Positions 8,437 through 16,709 of a DNA stretch of 64,000 nt are shown here, piece after piece. The notes under the pieces were generated by a model. It saw nothing but the letters and a program-made list of their open reading frames with translations. It had not been told where the DNA came from and ran no database searches. This DNA comes from Skermanella pratensis (GTDB lineage: Bacteria > Pseudomonadota > Alphaproteobacteria > Azospirillales > Azospirillaceae), in contig NZ_CP030265.1 in assembly GCF_008843145.1 (NCBI RefSeq), positions 1,970,001-2,034,000 of the forward strand. The letters are read 5' to 3'. The position numbers and the translations under genes are program-made. Positions within the stretch are counted from its first letter, which is position 1. Every line of letters begins with the position of its first letter.

Positions 8437-8976
8437 ATGTTTTTTGATGATTGGACAGGCCTGCTGCGGACCCTCGTTGTCGGCGTGCTGGCCTACATCG
8501 CCATCATCATCCTGTTGCGCATCACGGGGAAACGCACCCTGTCGAAGATGAACGCGTTCGACATGATCGTGACGGTGGCCCTGGGCTCGACGCTGGCGAC
8601 GGTTCTGCTGTCCCAGAGCGTGGCCTTGGCGGAGGGTATCCTCGGCTTCGCCGTCCTGATCTTCCTCCAGATGATCGTCGCCTGGGCGTCGGCCCGATGG
8701 CAGGGAGTCCGGGACCTCGTGAAGGCCGAACCGACGTTGCTTCTGCACAAGGGAAACATCCTCGACAAAGCCCTGCTCGATGCGCGGGTAGCGCCCGAGG
8801 AGGTGATGGCCGCCGTCCGCTCGAGCGGGTTCGCGAGCCTGGCACAGGTCGAGGCGGTCGTGCTGGAGACCGATGGAACCTTCAGCGTCGTCGGCCCGTC
8901 TTCCGACGGCTCCACCTCCGCCCTGGCCAACGTCCCCAAGCCGGGCCCGGCGGCGCATTCGTCCGATGCCGCGTGA
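8437..8976 (+). CDS. DUF421/YetF-like membrane protein
   Basis: 179 residues. Three hydrophobic segments (about 8-28, 38-56 and 62-82) surround the family motif RITGKRTLSKMNAFDMIVT. A soluble C-terminal domain follows (about 95-160) with PTLLLHKGNI and EEVMAAVRSSGFASLAQVEAVV, the characteristic DUF421 region, then a short Ser/Pro tail. The family occurs in spores and stress-related loci; its molecular role is unclear. It lies 39 bp upstream of the MscS-type channel and is probably co-transcribed with it. Confidence 0.85.
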   Translation: MFFDDWTGLLRTLVVGVLAYIAIIILLRITGKRTLSKMNAFDMIVTVALGSTLATVLLSQSVALAEGILGFAVLIFLQMIVAWASARWQGVRDLVKAEPTLLLHKGNILDKALLDARVAPEEVMAAVRSSGFASLAQVEAVVLETDGTFSVVGPSSDGSTSALANVPKPGPAAHSSDAA

Positions 8977-9015
8977 CGGCATCGAGCACTCCTGATCCCA
9001 ACCGCAGGAACAACC

Positions 9016-10008
9016 GTGCAGGATACCGATCTGCAAGCCGCCGTGGATGCGGAAATCTCGACGGCCTGGGCGACGATCGACCAGATGATCGACTGGTCGA
9101 TTTCCTTCCTGCCCAAGCTCGCCATCGGCGTCATCGTTTTCATCCTGTTCTGGCTGATCGGCAAAGGCGTGCGCATGGCCGCGCGGCGGGGAACCGCCGG
9201 AGGACCCGCACGCAATGTCGGCCTCGTGCTCGGCCGGCTGGCGCAGTGGGGGCTGACGCTGCTGGGATTGCTGGTCGCGGTGACCATCATGTTTCCCTCG
9301 GTCCGGCCGGTCGACCTGTTCTCGCTGCTGGGCATCAGCAGCGTGGCCATCGGCTTCGCGTTCAAGGACATCCTCCAGAACTTCCTGGCCGGCATCCTGA
9401 TCCTGCTGCGCCAGCCGTTCCGCCTGGGCGACCAGATCGTGTTCAAGGAATTCGAGGGCACGGTCGAGGAGATCGAGACACGCACCACCATCATCAAGAC
9501 CTATGACGGGAGGCGCGCCTATGTCCCGAACGGCGAGATCTTCACCAATGCCGTCGTCGTGAACACCGCCTACGGCATCCGGCGCAGCGAGTGCGATATC
9601 GGGATCGGGTACGGAGACGATGCGCGCCAGGCCGCCGCCGCGATCGTCGAGACCCTGCGGACTGTCGAAGGCGTCCGGCAGGAGCCGGCGCCGGAAGCCA
9701 TCGCCGTGGCCCTCGCCGATTCCAGCGTCAACATCCGTGCGATGTGGTGGACCGACGCGCGCCAGCACGAGGTGCTGCGGGTGCAGCATGAAGTGATCAT
9801 GGCGATCAAGGACAGGATGAGCGCCAGCGGCATCGATCTTCCGTTTCCCACCAGCGTGGTCCTGTTCCATGACCAGACCGAGGAGACCGATGGCGACCGA
9901 ACTCGCCAGCGGGAGGGCTGGCCGTCCAGCCCGAAATCCCGGGCGCCCAGGACCATCGCGGGTACCCTGGCGCGGCAGCCGGCCGCTGACGGAAAGGATG
10001 CGGGCTGA
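9016..10008 (+). CDS. MscS-family mechanosensitive channel
   Basis: 330 residues from a GTG start at 9016 preceded by GCAGGA. The transmembrane part (about 30-130) is followed by the MscS pore/beta-domain signature SSVAIGFAFKDILQNFLAG and FRLGDQIVFKEFEGTVEEI. The mixed alpha/beta cytoplasmic domain extends to about 285. The tail is Arg/Pro-rich. It should act as an osmotic safety valve in the inner membrane. The next gene begins one base after its stop. Confidence 0.92.
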   Translation: MQDTDLQAAVDAEISTAWATIDQMIDWSISFLPKLAIGVIVFILFWLIGKGVRMAARRGTAGGPARNVGLVLGRLAQWGLTLLGLLVAVTIMFPSVRPVDLFSLLGISSVAIGFAFKDILQNFLAGILILLRQPFRLGDQIVFKEFEGTVEEIETRTTIIKTYDGRRAYVPNGEIFTNAVVVNTAYGIRRSECDIGIGYGDDARQAAAAIVETLRTVEGVRQEPAPEAIAVALADSSVNIRAMWWTDARQHEVLRVQHEVIMAIKDRMSASGIDLPFPTSVVLFHDQTEETDGDRTRQREGWPSSPKSRAPRTIAGTLARQPAADGKDAG

Positions 10009-10009
10009 C

Positions 10010-10339
10010 ATGGCGATCCCTACCTTCACGGCCGTCGTCGTCTTCGTCCTGGTGCATGTTTTCGTCGGGCGCCTCCGTTTCCTGGACGGCGTTCCCCGAA
10101 GCCGCTGGCTGTCCATGGTGGGCGGGGTGGCGGTCGCGTATGTCTTCCTTCACGTCCTCCCCGAACTGGGCGCCCATCAGCGGACGTTCGAGACCTGGGC
10201 CACGGACGCCGAGGTCGGTTTCCTGGAGTTCGAAATCTATCCGCTGTGTAGTGGCGGAACGTTGTTGGGATCCGGTCTGTTGGGCGATCAAGCCCGCAGC
10301 CGCCGCGCTAGCGGCGGGGCCCCGCAGGGCCAGGCTTGA
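10010..10339 (+). pseudogene. Integral membrane protein truncated by an IS remnant
   Basis: Starts one base after the MscS-type gene. The first 78 or so codons encode two membrane segments and the motif YVFLHVLPELGAHQ, typical of small uncharacterised ZIP-like membrane proteins. After about 10240 the sequence becomes low-quality and merges with an ISAzo13-type remnant, so the last 33 or so residues are foreign and the remaining membrane segments are missing. Probably non-functional. Confidence 0.55.
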
Positions 10340-10367
10340 GGGCCCACCGCCGTTCGGAACACCCTGA

Positions 10368-10880
10368 TCATCGGTAAGCGGCGGATGTCGAACGATCCAT
10401 GGAGGCCAGCCCCATTATCTCTGGCGCGCCGTGGATCTTCACCGACGCCCGATAGCCTTGACCCCGCAAGGCCACTGCCAGCTTCTCCAAGCTCTTCGAT
10501 ACCCACAGCAGTGGGCGCTCCGGGCAGCCCACCGTCATCGGCGCGACCAACTCCAGCAGAGCGCGCTCCAGCGTCGCATCTGTCTCCGTCAGCCGCTTGC
10601 GCCCGCCGCCCGGTCAGCGCGGGCGTGGCCCGGACGGCGGCACCCCGTCGGCGATCTCCTAGAGCCCGCGCCAGATCGTGCTGGGGGCGATCTCGGTAGC
10701 CCGTGCCACGGCGGCGATGCCACCATAGCCAAGCGCCTGGGCTTGGGTGGCGGCAAACATACGGCGCCTCCGCTGGTCAAGGCTGGGACGCAGAAGGGCG
10801 TATTGGTGGCGTAGCGCGGCTTCATCAATCATGAAGTCGAGGCTATCTACTGCGAGTCCCGCTGAGAATCCCCTCAACAC
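10368..10880 (-). pseudogene. ISAzo13-type transposase remnant
   Basis: The minus strand reads LDQRRRRMFAATQAQALGYGG then VARATEIAPSTIWRGL, the N-terminal DNA-binding region of ISAzo13-type transposases. Two in-frame stops follow (TAG at 10659, TGA about 45 bp on). The same frame then continues PGGGRKRLTETDATLERALL and LVAPMTVGCPERPLLWVSK, ending abruptly after YRASVK. The DDE core is absent. It interrupts the membrane gene to its left. Confidence 0.65.
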
Positions 10881-11241
10881 CCCTCGACCGCATTCGATTC
10901 ATTCATTTTGGCACGCTTCCTTAATTGCATGGCCGCTCCAGCGCGCCGTGTTCTTCGCTGCAAGACTTGACAAAGCCCCAGGGGTACGGAACCGGCGAGG
11001 ACACCGGGGAACAGCCGGCCGAGACGGGTCCGGAGAGCCCCGGGATGCGCGCGCCGAGCCTGCCGCTCGCCCTTCGTCTCCCCGCCAACCTCTTGCCAGC
11101 ACGGGTGAATCGGCGCCCTGCAACGGTCCCGTTTTTCTGGAGATCGTTCTGGAAACCCACAGAGATCCCCTGGTAACCCATTGATTCTGCTCGGGACGGA
11201 TTGAGACGGCGGGAGACTGCTCCGGGCCGGGTTCCAGGCAC
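10881..11241. other. Non-coding gap
   Basis: No convincing gene on either strand; the short open frames have shadow-like composition. It lies between the ISAzo13 remnant and the tRNA-derived left end of the island. Confidence 0.5.
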
Positions 11242-11277
11242 GAAAAAGCCCGTTAAGCTTTTGACTTAGTGGGCTTT
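11242..11277 (-). terminator. Terminator hairpin downstream of the left tRNA fragment
   Basis: On the minus strand AAAAGCCCACTAAG pairs with CTTAACGGGCTTTT and runs into a T-rich tract, directly after the CCA end of the tRNA-derived sequence. A similar hairpin lies at 56945-56978 beside the other copy. Confidence 0.65.
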
Positions 11278-11282
11278 TCTGA

Positions 11283-11322
11283 TGGTAGCGGAGGAGGGAT
11301 TTGAACCCCCGACACAAGGATT
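11283..11322 (-). repeat. Left island attachment site: 40-bp tRNA 3' half
   Basis: Identical to 56982-57021. On the minus strand it reads as a T arm with GGGTTCAAATCCC, the acceptor strand CTCCGCT and ACCA, so it is the 3' half of a tRNA. The bases preserved beside the right copy (CATAA in the anticodon-loop position) suggest tRNA-Met. No 5' half is present here because an IS21-type end (TGCATATTTCGG) starts at 11322. Confidence 0.75.
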
Positions 11323-11519
11323 GCATATTTCGGCTGAATCCGCCCTCTGATTTCGGGGGAAAGCGCCCCCCTGTTTCGGTTCAAACCGCCCTGCCGTTTC
11401 GGCGATTTCGCCCACACGTGGGAGTAGAGATGGGCGGCGTCTGATCCTGTACCGGCATCTACACTGGGGTCCTTGCGACAATGGGCAGGGAGGGTGGGAT
11501 GCCGCGAGGGAGATCGGAC

Positions 11520-13016
11520 ATGCGACGCATCAGGGAAGTCTTGCGGCTGCGCGATGAGTTCGGGGCGAGCGTGCGCCGGATCGCGGCGGCATGCCGGATA
11601 CCGCGCACGACGGTGCGCGATTACCTGCGCCGCCTCGAGAGCGCGGACCTGCGCTTTGGCGACGTGAAGGAGTGGAGCGACGAGGAGTTGGAACGGCGTC
11701 TGTTCCCGCCACCGCCGGCGCAGTCACGTCCCCTGCCGGACTGGGCAGCGGTCGAGCGGGACCTGGGCCGGCGGGGCGTGACGCTCCAACTGCTCTGGCA
11801 GGAGTATCTGGTTTGCCATCCCGACGGCTACCGCTACACCCAGTTCGTCCAGCGGTTCCGGGACTGGCAGGCCGCCCGGGCGGTTCCCCGGATGCGGCGC
11901 GACCATCTGCCGGGCGACGCGCTGGAAGTCGATTACGCCGGCATGACCCTGATGATCGGGATCGGCGCCGATTTCCGCCCGGCGCAGATCTTCGTCGCCT
12001 GCCTGCCGTACTCCGGCTACATCTACGCCGAAGCGACCTGGACGCAGCGGTCGGAGGACTGGCTGGCCTCCCACGTCCGGCTGCTGGAGCACCTGGGCGG
12101 TGTTCCGGCCCGCCTGGTGCCCGACAATCTCAAGGTCGGCGTCAGCCACGCCTCGTTCTACGATCCCACCGTCAACCCCGGCTACCACGACTTTGCCCAG
12201 CACTACCGGGTCGCCGTCGTCCCGACGCGGGTGCGTCAGCCGAGGGACAAGGCAGCAGTCGAGAATGCCGTTCTGCAGGTCGAGCGGCGCGTGCTGGCGC
12301 CGATCCGCGACACCGTCTTCGTCAGCCTCGACGCCGCCAACGCCGCGATCCGGGAGCGTCTGGCCATGCTGAACGCAGCACCGCTGAGCGGCGACAAGGA
12401 CAGCTGCCGGGCGCGGATCCTGGCCGAGCGGGAGCGTGCCCATCTGCGGCCGCTGCCGGCGGACCGCTTCGTTCCGGGAACCTGGAGCCGCTACAAGCTG
12501 GCGCCCGATTACCATGTCGTGATCGACGGCGCCGCCTACTCGGTGCCCTACACCGCGATCGGCAAGACGGTCGATGTCCACGCGACCGCCGCCCTGATCA
12601 GCATCTTCCTACGTGGGCGGCGCATCGCCTGCCATCCCCGGGCTTCGGCCGGCAGCCGGACGACGCTGGAAGCTCACCAGCCGGCCTCCCATCGCGCGGT
12701 GGCCCGCTACACGCCGGAACACCTTCAGGGCGAGTTCGCCGCGGTCGGCTCGGCGGCAACCCTGCTGTTCGAGCGCATCTTGGCGGCGGCGGAACATCGC
12801 GAGCAGGCGGTGCGTGCCGGTCTCGGCCTGCTCCGGCTCGGCGGCGCTCATGGCGCCGACCGGCTGGAACAAGCCTGTCAGGCCGCCCTGGAAGCCAACG
12901 TCCGATCCTGGCGCTACGTCCAGCGCTGGCTCACCACCGGCGGTCCGCCGCCAGCCTCATCCGACGGCTTGGGCGAGCACGCCAACCTGCACGGCCCCTC
13001 TTACTACCGGAACTGA
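11520..13016 (+). CDS. istA: IS21-family transposase IstA
   Basis: 498 residues from the ATG at 11520 with GGGAG upstream. The N-terminal HTH reads SVRRIAAACRIPRTTVRDYL. The DDE integrase core has its first Asp in LEVDYAGMTL, the second in LVPDNLKVGVSHASFYDP and a Glu in DKAAVENAVLQVERRVL. A C-terminal beta-barrel-like region starts at YHVVIDGAAYSVPY. Length and motif order are normal, so the protein is probably intact. istB follows 18 bp later. Confidence 0.93.
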   Translation: MRRIREVLRLRDEFGASVRRIAAACRIPRTTVRDYLRRLESADLRFGDVKEWSDEELERRLFPPPPAQSRPLPDWAAVERDLGRRGVTLQLLWQEYLVCHPDGYRYTQFVQRFRDWQAARAVPRMRRDHLPGDALEVDYAGMTLMIGIGADFRPAQIFVACLPYSGYIYAEATWTQRSEDWLASHVRLLEHLGGVPARLVPDNLKVGVSHASFYDPTVNPGYHDFAQHYRVAVVPTRVRQPRDKAAVENAVLQVERRVLAPIRDTVFVSLDAANAAIRERLAMLNAAPLSGDKDSCRARILAERERAHLRPLPADRFVPGTWSRYKLAPDYHVVIDGAAYSVPYTAIGKTVDVHATAALISIFLRGRRIACHPRASAGSRTTLEAHQPASHRAVARYTPEHLQGEFAAVGSAATLLFERILAAAEHREQAVRAGLGLLRLGGAHGADRLEQACQAALEANVRSWRYVQRWLTTGGPPPASSDGLGEHANLHGPSYYRN

Positions 13017-13034
13017 ACAAGGAGACCCGAGAGC

Positions 13035-13682
13035 ATGAAGCATCCGACCCACGAGGCTCTGCGCCGGCTTCGGCTGTACGGCATGGCGCGCGGCCTGGAA
13101 GATCTCGAGCGCCAGCCCGAACGCAACCAGCTCAGCTTCGACGACCAGCTTGCCCTGCTGGTCGAGCGCGAGACGGCGGAGCGAGCCAACACCGCCCTGG
13201 CCAGCCGGCTGAAGCGGGCCCGGCTGCGCCAGACCGCCTGCCTGGAGGATCTCGACTGGCGCACGCCGCGCGGCCTTGATCGCACGCTGATCCGCGATCT
13301 GGCGAGTTGTCGCTGGGTTCGCGAGCACCAGCCGCTGCTGGTGACCGGCCCAACCGGCATCGGCAAGACGTTCCTGGCCTGTGCGCTGGGCAACCAGGCG
13401 GCTCGGGAAGGTTACGGCGTCTTCTACACCCGGCTGACGCGCCTGCTCGATGATCTGGCGACCGCCCGGCTCGATGGCTCGCTAGCCCGTGTCCTGCGCC
13501 GCCTGGCCCGCCTGGAGGTGCTGATCATCGATGACTGGGCCATGACTGAGCTCACCGCGGCTCAGCGGCTCGACCTGATGGAAGTGATCGACGACCGGCA
13601 TGACCGTGCCGCCACGGTGCTGGCAACCCAGATCCCCGTGGCGAACTGGCACCGGTCGATCGGAGACCCAACGACTTCATGA
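13035..13682 (+). pseudogene. istB: IS21-family helper ATPase IstB, C-terminus replaced
   Basis: AAA+ helper ATPase with Walker A TGPTGIGKTFLACAL and Walker B EVLIIDDWAM. The frame follows the family up to IPVANWHRSIGDPT and then stops after two more residues, about 30-40 residues short of the usual end. The junction coincides with the end of a serine recombinase gene on the other strand, so the 3' end was lost by recombination or deletion. Activity is doubtful. Confidence 0.8.
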
Positions 13683-15102
13683 TGCCTTCCTCCGTGATGG
13701 ACTGGTGTGTCGAACCAGGGCCCGAAGTTCCGGGATCCGCTCGTCATCGAGCGTGATCTGCCAGGGCATGCCCTTGGCAAGTTGATGGCCGGAAAGCCAT
13801 CCCCTCTTCAACCATTTGAAGATGGTCTGGCCGGTGATCCCGAGGGCCTCGGCGGCCCCTGTACCGAGTAGGATCCATCCGGCCAGCGCATCGGATTGGG
13901 AGCCATCCCGTTGATCTTGACGGTCGGGATACTCCACCGCTTGCGCAGCATGTGAATCAGCCCGTGTTCGAATGTCGTGCCGCGCGGCGTCAGAAAACCC
14001 TCGGCATTGAGGACGGCAGCGATTTCGGCGTCCATCCGGCCCGCCGCGTTGAGGGCGCGCACGCGGCTCTCCAGTTCCTCGACCTGGGCATAATTGTCAT
14101 AGGCGTGCACCGTGCGCCGAAAATCGTGATCGCTGACCGCTCCGGTCTGCCAGACCAGGCGGACCAGGACGCGACCGGGCGACCGCTTCTGGTCCAGGAT
14201 GGCTTCTTGCAGGACCAGGCGCACGATGCGTTTGCGATCCGCCGCGGTCGTCGTCGGCGCGTGCCAAACGTCATCGACGCACTCGCCGAGCGCCAGGATC
14301 TCGGCCCGGCCGGCATCGTCCAGTGCCAGCGGCTGTTCCCGGCGCCAGCGTTCGTATTCCTCCTCGACCTGTTCGACGGCGCGTAGTCGTTCCTCCCAGC
14401 CCCGCTCCAGCGACCGGGCGACCAACCGGTTCTCCGGTTCGACCGTGTCGTACTGGCGGCGGGCGCGTTCCGCCTCATACCGGGCGCGCTCGCGCTTGAG
14501 CGCCCATTGCCGCTCCAGCAGGCGGGCCTCCTCTTCGATCTCGCCCAGGGCGGCGACAGCCAACGCCACCTGATCAGGCGCCAGCGCCGCCAGGACCAGG
14601 CGCTCGACCTCGGCATCGAGCGGCAGGGCGCGGACTTCCTGGCAGGTTGGATCGCCCCGCTGGCTCTTGTCGGCGCAGCAGCGATAGACCGGGTATTCGC
14701 CGTGCGGGCCGGAATACCCCAGGGTCATCCGGCGTCCGCAGCGTCCGCAGACGGCAATGCCCTGGAGCAGGGCCATGCCCTTGCGGGGCACCCCCCGGTG
14801 GTTGGCTTCATAGCGGTTGATGTTGTCCGACAGCCGTTTGCGGTTGGCCATGAACTCCTCCCAACTGATGTAGCCGGGGTGTGCGTCGATCAGGCATACC
14901 GGCCAATCCTCCGGAGCCCGCGTCACGGTCCCGCTACGCGGCGATCCGGAGCGCCGGCGACCGGGATCCTGCCAGTGCCGGCCGTAGACGTAGGCCCCAG
15001 CATACCCCGGGTTCTTCAGGATGCTGCGCATCCGGCTGCCGTCGGCCGGCTGCCACACCACCGCGTGCGGCGCGGGCCCCCGCAACGGCCGCATCGGCAG
15101 GT
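13677..15102 (-). pseudogene. Large serine recombinase, N-terminus removed by IS3 and frameshifted
   Basis: Only the recombinase domain and the C-terminal part remain: SRMRSILKNPGYAGAYVYGR, a zinc-ribbon with CGRCGRRM and a later YRCCADK...PTC, a coiled coil, and a C-terminal HTH (GAAEALGITGQTIFKWLKRG). The catalytic N-terminal domain is absent because an IS3 element begins at 15103. The HTH part is in a different frame; one extra G in CAGGGGCC near 13860 joins it. Related C-terminal debris lies at 40025-40709. Confidence 0.75.
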
Positions 15103-15141
15103 TGAACCGCGCCGGGTTTATCGGAGGCCGATTTGGTTGAG

Positions 15142-16047
15142 TCACGCCGCCTTAGCGACGTGCTCGGTTTGAGCATAGTAGCGTGCTTCGGCCTCGGCAG
15201 GCGGAATGTTGCCGATGGGTTCGAGCAAGCGCCGGTGGTTGAACCAATCCACCCATTCCAGGGTGGCGAACTCGACGGCTTCCAGGCTGCGCCATGGCCC
15301 GCGGCGTCGGATCACCTCGGTCTTGTAGAGGCCGTTGATCGTTTCGGCCAAGGCATTATCGTAGCTGTCGCCGACGCTTCCCACGGAGGGCTCGACACCG
15401 GCCTCGGCCAAGTGCTCGGTGTAGCGAATGCTGACATATTGCGACCCGCGGTCGGAATGGTGGATGAGGCCGCTGCCTTTGGCTGGCCGGCGATCATGGA
15501 GCGCCTGCTCCAGGGCATCCAGGACAAATCCGGCGTGTCCGGTGCGCGAGACCCGCCAGCCGACAATCCGCCGCGCAAACGTGTCGATGACGAAGGCGAC
15601 GTAGACGAAGCCCTGCCACGTCGCCACAAACGTGAAATCCGCCACCCACAAGGCATTTGGACGTGGTGTCTGGAACTGACGGTTCACGCGGTCAAGCGGG
15701 CACGGCGCCGATCGGTCACTGATCGTGGTGCGCACCGCCTTGCCGCGCATTGCCCCCTTCAGACCCATGAGCCTCATCAGCCGGGCCACCGTGCAACGCG
15801 CCACGTCAATTCCCTCCCGCTGTAACTGTCGCCAGACCTTCCTGACCCCATAGACCTGGAAGTTCTCATCCCAAATCCGCCGAATAGCCCCGCTCAGCTC
15901 CGCATCGCTTCGCCAGCGGGCCGGAGCCTTGGACGGGTCGGTCCGCCGGGCGGCATGAGCGCGGTAGGTCGACGGGGCGATCGGCAGCACATTGCAGATC
16001 GGCTCGACCCCGTGGACGGCGCGATGCTCGTCGATGAAAGCAATCAT
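15142..16047 (-). CDS. IS3-family transposase OrfB (DDE)
   Basis: 301 residues. The N-terminal HTH_21 region is VEPICNVLPIAPSTYRAHAA. The integrase core has DFTFVATWQGFVY (first Asp), HHSDRGSQY (second Asp) and DNALAETINGLYKTE (Glu). It overlaps the end of orfA by ATGA, as in IS3 elements that use frameshifting or coupling. OrfB itself is intact here, unlike copy 2. Confidence 0.9.
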   Translation of the reverse strand: MIAFIDEHRAVHGVEPICNVLPIAPSTYRAHAARRTDPSKAPARWRSDAELSGAIRRIWDENFQVYGVRKVWRQLQREGIDVARCTVARLMRLMGLKGAMRGKAVRTTISDRSAPCPLDRVNRQFQTPRPNALWVADFTFVATWQGFVYVAFVIDTFARRIVGWRVSRTGHAGFVLDALEQALHDRRPAKGSGLIHHSDRGSQYVSIRYTEHLAEAGVEPSVGSVGDSYDNALAETINGLYKTEVIRRRGPWRSLEAVEFATLEWVDWFNHRRLLEPIGNIPPAEAEARYYAQTEHVAKAA

Positions 16048-16373
16048 TTTCTGAACGGGCGGTCGAGCTCCGCCTGGGCGAAATACGCGGAGGCCTTGCG
16101 AAGGATCTAGTTCGCTTGGCGAAGTTCCCGAACCTCACGTTCCAGCGCCTTGATCCGCTCCTGTTCATCGGTCGTCGGGCCGAGCCGCTTGCCCTGATCG
16201 CGCTCAGCCTGCCGGACCCAGCCCCGCAGTGTCTCCGCCGTGCAGCCGATCTTCGCCGAAATCGAGCTGATCGCCGCCCACTGCGAGGCGTGCTCCCCTT
16301 CGTGCTCGAACACCATCCGCACCGCGCGCTCGCGGACTTCAGGGGCGTATTTGGGTGATGCCTGTTTCGTCAT
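16044..16373 (-). pseudogene. IS3-family OrfA with amber codon
   Basis: Typical Orf[21 protein letters not shown], an [13 protein letters not shown] and a leucine-zipper-like [21 protein letters not shown] replaces GAG at 16107-16109; the frame continues [18 protein letters not shown] to TGA at 16044. Copy 2 has GAG at this position, so this is a substitution in copy 1. The product stops 20 residues early. Confidence 0.8.
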
Positions 16374-16709
16374 GATGACCCCAGTCTCTCAAGAAATGGG
16401 GCCTCCGGTAAACCCGGTGCGGTTCAGTGTTTCTTTTTCTGGCGAGGCCGAGGTGAGATAGAATGCCAGCTCAGTTGTCTCACTCAAGCTGCGTCGGATC
16501 AGCAGCCCTTTCATAAGGTCTCTGAGACAGCGTCGCGGCTCGGTAAGGCGATGATCGATGTTATTCCGGGCGCAGCCGAACTGGAAGCCATATTCCCTGA
16601 AGTTGAACTGGTCGGAGGGCGAGACGGAACGGATCGGAACCAGCTTAACCACGTTTGGGGCCACTTGGCAGTACACTTGGTTTGATTGAAGCGCCCACCG
16701 GAGGAGCGT

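Larger units (their letters stand above)
11322..13683 (+). mobile_element. IS21-family element, right end lost
   Basis: Begins TGCATATTTCGG directly at the attachment site. Four imperfect repeats of about 22 bp, each beginning TTTCGG, lie within 11328-11410, as expected for IS21-type multiple terminal sites. istA and istB follow. The right end is missing: istB runs into a serine recombinase gene at about 13683. For comparison, the second IS21 copy ends at 40024 with the same TGCATATTT terminus on the opposite strand. Confidence 0.75.
15103..16426 (-). mobile_element. IS3-family element, copy 1
   Basis: 1324 bp with imperfect terminal inverted repeats beginning TGAACCGCGCCGGGTTTA (left) and TGAACCGCACCGGGTTTA (right, minus strand). 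It contains orfA and orfB. No clear target duplication is visible. A 1351-bp near-copy lies at 44286-45636 in the same orientation. Confidence 0.85.

Noticed and set aside
10874-11326. 150-residue minus-strand frame over the tRNA fragment
   Set aside because: It translates through the tRNA 3' half and terminator, so it cannot be a real gene.
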